This document shows, piece by piece, positions 10,913-21,372 of a stretch of DNA of 64,000 bases (the first letter of the stretch is position 1; the number at the start of each line of letters is the position of its first letter). Made by a program: the position numbers and the translations under genes. Source of the DNA: Guadua angustifolia. Lineage: Eukaryota > Streptophyta > Magnoliopsida > Poales > Poaceae. The DNA lies in NCBI GenBank assembly GCA_036346375.1, contig CM070520.1:15077791-15141790 (forward strand), given 5' to 3'. Below the pieces are notes generated by a model that worked only from the letters and a program-made list of their open reading frames with translations, had not been told where the DNA came from and ran no database searches.

Positions 10913-12049
10913 CAGTAAGACTTTCTGATAATGTATCCACTGGATCATGTCATTATGCACAAGATTGTGCCAGAGCATTTGAACTTGCTAGCGCCTTGAC
11001 GTTGACACAACGAAATCATTTATTGTGTGATCCGACGAGCATGTTCAAATCAAGGTTACAAATTTTGTTTTTGGACTTCTCAAAGGCGGCCAAAATCAAG
11101 TTGAAATGAAAGAAAACCAAATTTCAAATCCGATATTTTGACGGCCAACAAAACCAAAATTTCAGCTCAAATGACCGGAATTTCAGCCTTTTCAACCACT
11201 TTGAAATGACCGGAATTTCAGCCTTTTTCGACCACTTTAAAATGGTCTACCGAAATAACCAAAATTTGTATTTGTATTTTTTTGCAAAATTTTCACATGT
11301 ATTACATAGAAATGGCATTACAATTCACCATGGAAAATTGTGTTAAATCCGATCCTACTAAACCGGTTGAATTTGTGATCATGTCAGTCAAAACCTAAAA
11401 TGGCTATAGCAATTTGAAAATTTTCAAACAATTTTATCTTGCCAAGATTTTGACCGAGATATCGTAAATCTCGATGAGATTTTTAACCCTGGTTCAAACT
11501 TCAAAGCACCCAGTAGCGCAAACTGCAAAGCATCAGCACGTAATATAAATCACCGCAGCGAAGAACACAGATCGAAACGAAGCATCAAGAACAAGGCTGA
11601 TGAAAAATGAAGTTAACATTGCAATTTAAGGAGCTTTTGATTGCTGAACGTACAAAAGTTCCCAACCATCTACAAAGCTGACTGTCCAGTGCCACAACAA
11701 CAATGTCCCACAAGCAATACACCATCAGTAGAAAAAACCTGCGCAGATTATCTCCACACGTTGGAGGTGAACCTGAGACAACTGTGCCAAAAAATACTTC
11801 TCCCGGCTTGGGCTCTCTCAAAAGCCAGCCTGAAAACAAGTTGAGAGATGATCGCTTGGGACAAGTGATACACTCTAAATTCAAAATGTAAGGACTACCG
11901 TATAGCTAGGATAGAACGAATATTTTATTTATCTACTTCCCTGGTACACAATGAATCCCTAATAGCTAAAACAAACAAAAGGCTGTTTGAGGAAGCTAAA
12001 GCAACACTCAATTTCTTTTTCACCAATAGAAATCAGAATAGCGTATATG
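10913..12049. other. Gene-free stretch
   Basis: There is a two-copy repeat of AAATGACCGGAATTTCAGCC near 11173-11240. The motif AATCAGAATAGCGTATAT at 12033 recurs at 21777 and, diverged, near 21970. It is therefore host sequence that was tandemly repeated before element C inserted. I see no convincing gene. Confidence 0.5.
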
Positions 12050-12054
12050 ACCAA

Positions 12055-12457
12055 TGTTAGAATCTTAGTTCATTAGCTAACCTAATCACATGAACACATA
12101 AGCGGAATAATACCTTGATTCGGCGACGCCATTGGTCCGTGCGTGAAGGAGTTGGCATGGTGGTAGCGCGATGAAGAGATGAGGGGCTCACCGAGATCCT
12201 CTCGGTGCTGGTTGGGTCTTCGATGGCCTCATGCTGAAACCCTAGATCGGATGGGTATTTGAATGAGGTGAAACTCAAGATTTTCTTAACCCCATTGAGT
12301 GTCACCTCTTCCTTATAAATACAACGGCTTACGGACCAAAACCAATAATTTTGGAAGGCTCCGATCGAGCGCAATTTCTTAATTCTCGACCTTCCGTTAA
12401 TTCCCTAACTTTCCTTAATTCTCTAACTTTCCGCTTAAACCAAGATCACATCCAACA
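12055..12457 (-). repeat. Element C 3' LTR
   Basis: The sequence runs from TGTTAGAATC to CATCCAACA on the + strand. It is the downstream LTR in element orientation, next to the purine tract at 12458-12470. Confidence 0.9.
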
Positions 12458-13013
12458 TTCTCCCACTTGATCAAGGCTAATATCATAAGTCCATACTCAA
12501 CAGAACAACACACCAAGATAAAGTATTTCAGTAGTTAATAAATGCACCACTGAAACCCCAGTATCTATAGTGCATAATTCTATCTCGATTAATTATTCTT
12601 AACGGGAGTTGGTTTTATTTTTATGGTCCTTTCGTGCAATTTGTTTTCATTTGTCATCATGTGTACATTAAAGGTGAAAACAAACTTTGTAATTTTCAGA
12701 ATCGAAGTTTTGAGATCTCAATTTGTCCCAGTAGTATAGGCTGTCAATAAGTCTTATGCCGGCATTAATTTTGAGACAAGCCTTTAACAGGGGATCATTA
12801 AACTAAATATGATGCATAACCTTATATATCAAACATGATACTCAATTCTTATAGGCTGAACATTAATAATTCGATTCTGAATTACATCTTTCACAACGTC
12901 ATATGTTTGGCAGTACAACTTGACATGTTGTTACTTGAAGTAAAAATTGCACTCTTACATAATAAATTCCAGGATATAATCTTAAGCAAAAATAAATTTT
13001 CTTATTCTTAAAC

Positions 13014-13247
13014 CACAACAGCCTATTGTGGATTTTTTATTATCTATTAGTCTTATGACATGCCACAAGTCTACTTGCATCATTAATGACGCCTTAAGAT
13101 ATTGACTAGAGCCATTCCACAATATGGCTCTTTCTGCAAGGTTGAAGATTTGACTTTGATGTGGATTTCTTAATATCAACACACCTTGCATAATCTGTGT
13201 CTGAATATCCCACAACTTTATGATTATCAGACTTCTTATATGTGAGC
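13014..13247 (-). pseudogene. Copia RNase H remnant
   Basis: Read on the minus strand from 13247, the frame encodes KKSDNHKVVGYSDTDYARCV and then DIKKSTS. This matches the conserved block around the first catalytic aspartate of plant Copia RNase H (VxGYSDSDFAGCxDxRKSTSG). The frame breaks soon afterwards. Position between the RT core and the purine tract fits the Copia order. Confidence 0.75.
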
Positions 13248-13488
13248 ATGTAATCATTAACACTTTGCAATCATTAGCACTTTGCCTATGATGCAAAGTT
13301 GTCTTTAGTAGTTTTCCAGTGGTCCAGTCCTGGATTAATATCTGCCAATTATCCTGGTTACAAACGTTAAATAAGGGCGCATACAAACTTAAATATACAT
13401 AATGTTAATGACAGCGGAACATAAGAAAAACTTCTGTCGCCCTTAATAATCGGAGTAAACTCCCTTAATATTGGACCTATCTTGGTGA

Positions 13489-13605
13489 ATCTTTAATAGT
13501 CAAAACATGAGAAACATCACCAAGACAAACATTAATGTCCCTATTGCTGATAGCCAACAAGGCATCGTCTATATAAACAATTAAGTCCATATAAACAGCT
13601 AAGAT
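13489..13605 (-). pseudogene. Copia reverse transcriptase core remnant
   Basis: The minus-strand frame encodes LIVYIDDALLAISNRD, the YxDD catalytic box of Copia RT (usual form LLYVDDMLIAG). A stop follows within about 25 codons. The distance of about 1.1 kb to the 3' LTR is normal for this family. Confidence 0.7.
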
Positions 13606-14819
13606 GTTAAATTTACTCCCATTGGTCTTAAGGTTAAAACTTAAGGTATTTTTATGTGAGGCTCACATTATCATAAACTCCAGAATCAACTGGAGGTGGA
13701 ACTTTTAGAGACAATGATTGCTATTCTTTCAGATTATCGACATTAGAATATAAGCACGATTGTGTCAAGTATAGTTTTACCTTGCCTCAGAGCTCCCACT
13801 AGAATCAACATTTTTATCAACTCAGTGGTTCAAAAAACAGTGTTACCCTTTAGTCAAGCTTTATAAATATCTTTTTTTTAGTGTAATGTATTTACATTAA
13901 TTATCTTTAATCCTCCCATCCATTAAACTTATTGACAAGGAGAGTAACTTTAATAGGGTAAATAATTTGTTTATGGGGTTTATGTCTCACATAATGAAGC
14001 TTCTCTTTTCTTAATGAGACGTTCCATTCTCCCCCTCGAAATGTGGTACAAGCGTCAATGCCACAATTTCGATGAAGTCTCATAAATATTTACTCTATTA
14101 AAGTTAGCAACATACTTAATGCTCTCCAAATAATTTATAAAAGTGTAAGCAAATTACCTTTTATAATGGGAATATAAATTACAATATTAGGATAGAGAGT
14201 GAAAACATAACTTAATACTGATGGAAAACTTCCAACAACTTCAACATTAGCGTCATATTCATTCTATCTTAGTATTTAGTTAAATTTCTTTATGAATGCA
14301 CACATTCATGGCATAATGAAGTGAATTAGAAGGGCTCCAATAATTTTTCATGTCCTAACTCATTGACTCTAAGCACTCTTATTATCAATATACTAGCAAT
14401 AACTTTTGAGGAGTTTTATAATGCTTTTCCATTATTGCCAGATAGCCATAATTTAACTAGAGAATTGCTCCCCCAGATCCTAAATTTTATGAAAAAAAAC
14501 ATTTGCTAGACTTGCTCCCACTAGTCATCAGAATATTGAATTTTTGTCAATATCTAAGTTATTAGATGCTTCTTCTAATAGGAGCCAATCATCAACATTA
14601 TGTTTGTGTGCATAATCAATAACCTCAAGAATAATACGCTAATAAATTACTCTATTTCTTATTAGGGTACTAGAAGCAGCTGAAGAACTTATGGTTGAAT
14701 TGATATTAGGGACATAACACTGATCATTACTTAATATCCACAAAAATGTGAATAATTGTCTGTCATGAAATTAACCCGACACTAATCAGGTTAATAACAT
14801 GCTAATGACAAAACTTAAT

Positions 14820-16320
14820 AATTCTAATTCGCTTCACCATTGGGCAAAACGAAGAAGAATTTAACATGAGGAAAGAATCAACAGTCCATCTTCGCATCAC
14901 ATTTTGGTAGAAAACGAAGAATAACTGGATTCACTAATGGGGATGGCAAATGATCACAAACAATGCTAGTCAGTTTGTAATCGTGAGCCATAAACGTAAT
15001 CCTTAAATCAACATGATATCTCTAACCAAAACTTCTCGTTGGTTCCATTTTGATTAGAAAAGCTATGGGATAACACACGACTACAATCAACTTTGGTCAG
15101 AATATAACCGTGTGTCACAACATAAGCCCAAAACATAACCATAGTTCTAAATTGTATTACTTTTGGGTACATAACGGAAAAGAACTTAATCTATGGGAAT
15201 GGTACATAATTGCAAACAACTTTGATCAGAATGCAATTATGGCCACAATCATAATCCCAAAAACTTCATTAAATCTCTAACTAAGACTTCTCGTTGGTTC
15301 CATCTTAATTAGAGATATCTTAATTATAATGTAGTCTTTATCATATAAATGCTTGAAAAGACTCAATAACTTAATTAATATGAAAATTAATTAAATGTCA
15401 CATGACCCATAAAAGACGTTGATCAGTATATAGTCATGAAGCATTTAACTAATCATAATCACATTGTCTCAAAGTAGAATATATTAATAAGAGACAAAAT
15501 TAATCATATGATCAAAATTACTGAGCATTAAACATCAAGTACTAAATTGCGTAAGCGTAAACAATTAACAATTAATGAGCAGTAAATTAAATGCTAAATT
15601 AAAAATAAGAGGAAAACTTAAGCTCAGAATTCAGGGTATAAGAAATTACAACATATGTGGAAATACAAATAACTCAGGTAGAAACATAATATTTAACTAA
15701 TCCCATCTTTGCTTATTAATAATGCATGGCTTAGGATCTAAAACATTTCATCAGTGGGCAATAAATTTTGACAATTCATGATTATAAACAACTTTGGTCA
15801 GAAATACAATCATGAAAAGTCAATACTTAAGCATATTAATGTTCAAAACTTGGTTATAGTCCCAAAAACTAAATTTTTTGCATTCCTCAATTATCATAAT
15901 TGCAACACTTAGGACAACTAAACATTAATCAAAAGGATGTATAAAATGATACATTATTACTGGGCAATTGACACTAATTATTGCAATGCATAAAAGAACA
16001 ATATTAATCATAAGGAAATGCACTAAAATTAATTAAAGTCCAAAATTTAACTTATGCCTTACTCAGCTCAGCTCAGCTCAAAATCAAACCTTACGTTGGT
16101 CTGATTAATAATCATGCTAACGACAAAGAACAGACTTAAAGTTCTATTTCGCATCACCATTAGGCAGAAACGAAAAAGAACTAAATTATCTTATGAGTGA
16201 CACATGTTCATAAACAACGTTGGTCAGTATATGATCATGGTCATGACATAATCCCAGTTTTAAACTTTAAACAATAATCTCTAATTAAAATTTCCCGTTG
16301 GTTCCATTTTAATTAGAGAT
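14820..16320 (-). ncRNA. Array of three classes of covarying hairpins inside element C
   Basis: About a dozen inverted repeats share conserved loops but differ in their stems. Class A loop is AACAACTTTGGTCAGAAT. Stems: 15073-15079/15109-15115 (7 bp), 15205-15213/15233-15241 (9), 15401-15406/15433-15438 (6), 15775-15783/15808-15816 (9), 16203-16212/16230-16239 (9 of 10). Class B loop is CGTTGGTTCC. Stems: 15021-15031/15048-15058, 15273-15287/15302-15316, 16277-16291/16306-16320 (15 bp, perfect). Class C has a TTCG..CGAA stem with loop CATCACCATTAGGCAGAAA at 14820-14861, 14889-14920 and 16141-16181. All three mismatches in class B are C/A on the + strand, which are G-U pairs in the element's own (minus) RNA. 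The RNA call is an inference from structure. Confidence 0.5.
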
Positions 16321-16559
16321 AATACTAAAAATAATCATCATGTGAAAATTAATTGTCACAACAGCTAATCAACTTGCACAGCAAAATTATCATTAAAGAA
16401 AAATAATCTGAATAATAATAATGCCCAGGAAATAAATATATTGCCACATTAGTTATTATGCCCATGAAAAAGTAACTAAACAGTATATATATTGCTGGAA
16501 ATTAAAGGTTGAATAAATACAGAACAAAATGAGCTAAATACCATTAAACTCCAGCTTAA

Positions 16560-17160
16560 AACCTCATACGACCCAGCAGATAAAGACAGCCCAAGGCGAT
16601 GCACAGCACAGCCCGGCCAAAACTACGGCCCGCGCGGACGCAAGTGAAGCCCACGCAGACGAGCGGCCAGGAATGCTCGCGCAGGACCAGCAACCAAAAA
16701 CGCAGCCCACGGCCAGCCAGACACGCGCGCAGACGATCTCAGCCATCAATCGAATCGGACGGTCCAGACGATCCGAACCCGAAAAAAAAACGGCGCGAGC
16801 TGGAAAACCCTAACCTCATTCCACCGCGATGCCTCCGAGAAAACCGCTGGCGACTGAGCGAGCGAAAGCCGAGTGGAAACGCGCGCGCGAAGACGAAGCA
16901 GCGGCGAAGGCAGCCTGAGGCGAGAGGGATGCCAGCAAAGCGGCGGAATCGGAGCGCGCGGACGCACGCGCGACGAACTGATGCCGCGCGAGGGTCCATG
17001 CGAGACACGCACACGGGAGAGGCAACGCGCGGAGGGAGAAGACGCGGGAATGCGCACGGCTCCAGCAAGGATGCGCCCAGACGCAGACGAGGAGCCGCAA
17101 GCCGGCGTGCGAACGCGACGAGCAACCGCGGGCGACGCGCAACAGATAAGAGATAAGGCT
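16560..17160 (-). other. GC-rich island in the leader of element C
   Basis: About 600 bases are sharply GC-rich between AT-rich flanks, close to the PBS. Long ORFs exist on both strands only because stops are rare at this composition. On the minus strand it reads like a grass gene 5' end (GGTTAGGGTTTTCC, then an ATG context at about 16749). It could be a transduced first exon. No protein family is recognised. Confidence 0.35.
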
Positions 17161-17484
17161 CGAAACTCCTTAAAGTTTTAGTTTTTCTTGATTGTTTTGG
17201 GGTTTTCGGTTCGGGATTTGGGATCTATGATTCTGATCTGGGATAAACCCAGATTTAGGGTTCGGAGTTTGGGAATTTTAGTGCTAGGGTTCTTATTTGG
17301 GCTTTAGAGTTTCTGATTTGGGGAAAGCAACAAAAACGAATGGTATTTAATCTATAGAGTTCTAGACATCCCAAAATCCTCTCCTTCTAATTGCTAAACC
17401 GAAACTTATAAATCATGCATACCGAATTAAAAGCCGAATCAAAAGGCGCATAAGGACTAATCGGTTCAAGGTTTAGGCTAGATG

Positions 17485-17498
17485 GCTCTGATACCAAA
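17485..17498 (-). other. Primer binding site of element C
   Basis: The minus strand reads TTTGGTATCAGAGC immediately after the LTR end, complementary to the 3' end of initiator tRNA-Met. The right LTR begins at 17499. Confidence 0.85.
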
Positions 17499-18479
17499 TG
17501 TTAGTGTAACACCCCGGCGCCAAACACACCGCGAATGCTACCAACCCTCTAAACTATTAAGACCGGCTTAGAAACTAAGCCACCGAAATTATAAAACTTC
17601 GCATGACCTCTCTAGAACAGAGGACATCCACTCAGCAGACAAAAGAATGATAGCAATCATAATATATCAATCACTCAAAATAGGAAGAAACATTCTAGCA
17701 GGTCCTTAGTTAATCAATCAAACCCGCAATAGAAGTTAAGAACCTCCAACACGACGAACAACATATTACAACCTCATTAATTACATCCAGAATTATTGAG
17801 TTTGTTAAATAAATTGTTGAAGACTAAAGTCGCAGCACGTGCTACTACTCCCAACCCGATGAATCACCTTCAAGGTACCTAGAACAGAAGCAAACAAGCG
17901 TGAGTCCAAGACTCAAAGAAAGTGCAACAATAATAATAAAAAAAATGAATTCAATCAATTACTTTTACTCTAGAATTTAATATAGCCATTACTAAATGGA
18001 AATCAACCAATAAAAGAAGCAATAACTAACTCCACTTACCACAACCAACTCGAAAACATAACTAAATCTTACCCCGCTTCAATATACATCATTTGGATGA
18101 GTCCACGCCTCAATCCTCAACCCGTTTCTTCCCATTCTCATCAATCCCGCTTATCAATTGCAACACACAAGGCGATGGAATGCGTTTATGCTTTCATGCT
18201 CAAGTGCACAAAACATACAAAAGAAGAAGTTCACATCCATACATCACAATCAACTTATTAAACATGATTCATATTCACAATGCAATATGATGCACATATG
18301 CCACACAAAAGAAGAATTCACATCCATACATCACAATCAATTCATTAAACATGATTCATGAGTTATCAATGCAATGCAAATGCAAATATGTCAAACACAT
18401 GGAGAATCTCATAGTCATACATTGCAATCAACTCATTAAATATGATTCATCATTTGGCAATACCATGCAAATGCTTGCA

Positions 18480-18680
18480 TGTTCATATACTCATCTTATT
18501 TCACCATTCTCATGCATATTTCACCATTCTCATACATATAATGCATTCTCATGCATAATTCACCATTCTCATGCATAATTCACCATTCTCATGCATATGA
18601 TGCATTCTCATGCATAATTCACCATTCTCATGCATATGATGCATTCTCATGCATAATTCACCATTCTCATGCATATGATG
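18480..18680. repeat. Minisatellite in element D
   Basis: The units TTCACCATTCTCATGCATA and ATGATGCATTCTCATGCATAA alternate about seven times with almost no change. The peptide repeats predicted here are a by-product of the repeat. Confidence 0.9.
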
Positions 18681-19939
18681 CATCATGCATGACTCATCTC
18701 CTCTTTCTTAGCAATATCTGGATTGCCGAGCACCACCCGTCGTCGTGCCCTCAAACCCAACCATCCCGTGGAAGGGGCCTGTCGAAACAGGACTTGCCCG
18801 CTACCCAGTAGCGGGTCCTACGCTTAACACCGCTCCCATCCATGCCAGTGGATGGGACTACGGGGTAGGAACTCCGAGCACTCCGGATTAGTTATACTTC
18901 CGTATAACGTTCTCACCGCCCTGGCTCAATGCAATTCATGAATGCACATATGCAAATGATATTCCTCACATTCATATCCATATTCTCAACTCTCATATTC
19001 ATATTCTCATCACTCATATTCATATTCTCAACATTCATTTGCATATTCTCGACACTCATATCTACATAGTCACAATTATCATTACTACACCCATTACAGT
19101 CATAATCCATCCTCATGATCACCAAATCATCCATTCTGATTAGTCAAACCTCATTACCTCATTCTTCACATTATCCTATCATACGAGTAAAAATAGTATG
19201 ATATCTCAAACGATAGCCTTTCATAATCACAAGGTATCATGATATAACAATATGTCGATTTGGCGATTATATGGGGTCCATCAAACAACCCACAAAGCAT
19301 TCACTCCAAAAATGCATTTTTCATAAACACATATATGAAAAAGGCCATTCTCAACTTTCATATCCATAAGGTCTCATATATCAGCAACACTCACATAACC
19401 GCCACAAACGCATATCATGACCACAACTCGAGCTATTTTCATAACGCAAATCTTATATCTTCTATGTTCCCATTAGCCCAACCATACTAGGGAGTATCAT
19501 CAAGGCATATATAAAATGTAGCACATGGCATAATGACAAGGCATATGATTCGTAAATCAACACACACAACAAACAAACAAACAAACATTGATGCACTTCA
19601 TATAATCTAGGTTTGAACGATAGCATAACCAATTAACCATCCCCATTCATCACATCGCAAGCAAAATCAAACATGAACATATTAAAATAACACATGGATA
19701 ATTATATGCTTGCAAAACCAATTGGCCACCTAAGCCACAACCGAAGACAATACACTTGCCTTCAATCTTCTCGAGACGGTGTGGCGAGACGAGATTGCCA
19801 CACCGGGGTCACACCACCGCACATGGATATAACTCACTCAAAAACATGCCCATAAATCAACACAAGACTCATACTAAGTCGGCTTTGCAACCCACTCCTA
19901 AAACCCGAAACAGAAATCTGCCAACCCAGGACAGCACTC

Positions 19940-20235
19940 GGTAAAACGGTCATAACTTTTAGTCGGATGAACGAAACTTAGTGATTTCAGTCTCTATTGA
20001 AAGATAATTCGATTATCTACAACTTTTTCTATAGCCAACCGAATCGAAAAGCACCGATATTTCTCAGATTTGCATTTAACAGCAGACAGTCAAGAGAACT
20101 AACGCGTTCTGGACAGCACGCGGTAAAATAGTCATAACTTTTAAATGGCTGAACGAAACTTGATGATTTCGGTCTCTATTGAAAGGTAATTAAATTATCT
20201 ACAACTTTCGTTATAGCCAAACCCCAGAAATGCTT
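19940..20235. repeat. Two-copy repeat in element D
   Basis: A block of about 115 bp, with GGTCATAACTTTTAGTCGGA, GAACGAAACTTAGTGATTTC and TCTCTATTGAAAG, is repeated about 180 bp further on with modest divergence. This is an internal LTR repeat. Confidence 0.8.
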
Positions 20236-20962
20236 GTAGAATTTTCAACAGCAGCTCTAATAGGGGCAAAAATCTGCTCGAACAGAAATTGCAAATCACT
20301 TAGACTCTAAATCCTCAACTAAATACATTGCTAAACAAGAACCCTAGCTAGGCATTTCATCAAACACCATGCATGCAAGCAATCTCACCCCAAAATTTCT
20401 AGGGTTTTTACCTCCAATCATACTCATGGAGGAAGAAGGAGGTGGAGGAGCGATGCTTGCGTATTGGAGGAACGACTTGTTGCCTAGGAAGGCTCACGGA
20501 GGGAGTCATGGGACTTGGGGAGATGGGGTGCTTGAGGGGGGAAGTGAGGCCGGACTGGGAGATGAGGGCCCAAGTCGGGGAACAAGGCGCCAGAGCCGGA
20601 CTTGGGCGGGGAGCAAAGGCCAAGCAGGACCAATGATCGAGAAATCGGAGGACGAGGAGAAGGCCTGGAGGAGAAGAGCATGAGCTCGGGTGGAGATGAG
20701 GTAGCAGGGAAAATGGTCGGGCTTGGGGGAAAAGAAAATGGTTGGCCACCTTTTTGCATGATGTAGCATTTAGGGCTTCAACTCCTTTTGTTTGCTTTAC
20801 GACTCCATCAATTTGGGTGCCAAAACAACAACAAAAGGCTAGGAAAAAAAGAAGTAAACCACACAACCTCTGGAGACCACAAATCAACCGTCTCCAAAGA
20901 CTGATAATTCAAACTCACGGCGGAAAGAAAACTGATAAAACGAGTGGTGTTATTACAGTTAG

Positions 20963-21367
20963 AATCTTAGTTCATTAGCTAACCTAATCACATGAACACA
21001 TAAGCGGAATAATACCTTGATTCGGCGACGCCATTGGTCCGTGCGTGAAGGAGTTGGCATGGTGGTAGCGCGATGAAGAGATGAGGGCTCACCGAGATCC
21101 TCTCTTGCTGGTTGGGTCTTCGATGGCCTCGCTGAAACCCTAGATCGGATGGGTATTTTAACAGAGGTGAAACTCAAGATTTTCTTAACCCCCATTGAGT
21201 GTCAGCCTCTTCCTTATAAATACAACGCTGGCTTACGGGACCAAAACCAATAATTTTGGAAGGCTCCCGATCAGAGCGCAATTTCCTTAATTCTCTGACC
21301 TTCCGTTAATTCCCTAACTTTCCTTAATTCTCTAACTTTCCGTTTAAACTGAAGATCACATCCAACA
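20963..21367 (-). repeat. Element C 5' LTR, main part
   Basis: It continues the LTR interrupted at 17504, aligns with 12055-12457 over its whole length and carries several small indels and substitutions relative to it. It ends CATCCAACA, followed by the target duplication ACCAA. Confidence 0.9.
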
Positions 21368-21372
21368 ACCAA

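Larger units (their letters stand above)
17505..20957 (-). mobile_element. Element D: solo-LTR-like insertion in the LTR of element C
   Basis: It starts TGTAACACCCCGGCGCC and ends GGTGTTATTACA, with the target duplication GTTAG at 17500-17504 and 20958-20962. It interrupts the 5' LTR of C after its first six bases. The two ends do not repeat one another as LTRs would, and no gag or pol is visible, so a 3.45-kb solo LTR fits best. On the minus strand it ends GGCGCCGGGGTGTTACA, common in grass gypsy LTRs. A non-autonomous element with unrecognised short LTRs is the alternative. Confidence 0.75.
12055..21367 (-). mobile_element. Element C: old Copia-like LTR retrotransposon (contains nested element D)
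   Basis: LTRs lie at 12055-12457 and at 17499-17504 plus 20963-21367 (split by D), with matching 5-bp target duplications ACCAA (12050-12054 and 21368-21372). Orientation is minus: a PBS reading TTGGTATCAGAGCC (methionine-tRNA type) lies directly left of 17499, and a Copia-style purine tract (AAGTGGGAGAA) adjoins the left LTR. Reverse transcriptase and RNase H remnants sit at 13.0-13.6 kb. No intact ORF remains. The interior also holds a hairpin-rich region and a GC-rich island, neither usual for a Copia element. Its own length without D is about 5.86 kb. Confidence 0.85.

Noticed and set aside
11585..11891. Overlapping ORFs of 60-100 codons on both strands
   Set aside because: No domain, no splice signals, no similarity to neighbours. 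Could be host 3' sequence but nothing supports a gene.
16599..17156. 185-codon + strand ORF and overlapping minus-strand ORFs in the GC-rich island
   Set aside because: Open frames appear in several frames on both strands because stops are rare at this base composition. The peptides are Arg/Ala-rich without domain or repeat structure.
18480..18680. CRISPR-like regular repeats
   Set aside because: The spacers are not unique and the genome is a plant nuclear genome; this is a minisatellite in an LTR.
18351..18811. ORFs with repeating His/Ser/Ala peptide (SCIIHHSHAYDAF)
   Set aside because: By-product of the minisatellite in element D.
20369..20887. Long ORFs on both strands near the end of element D
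   Set aside because: They lie in a G-rich LTR segment, overlap in opposite strands and have no recognisable domain.
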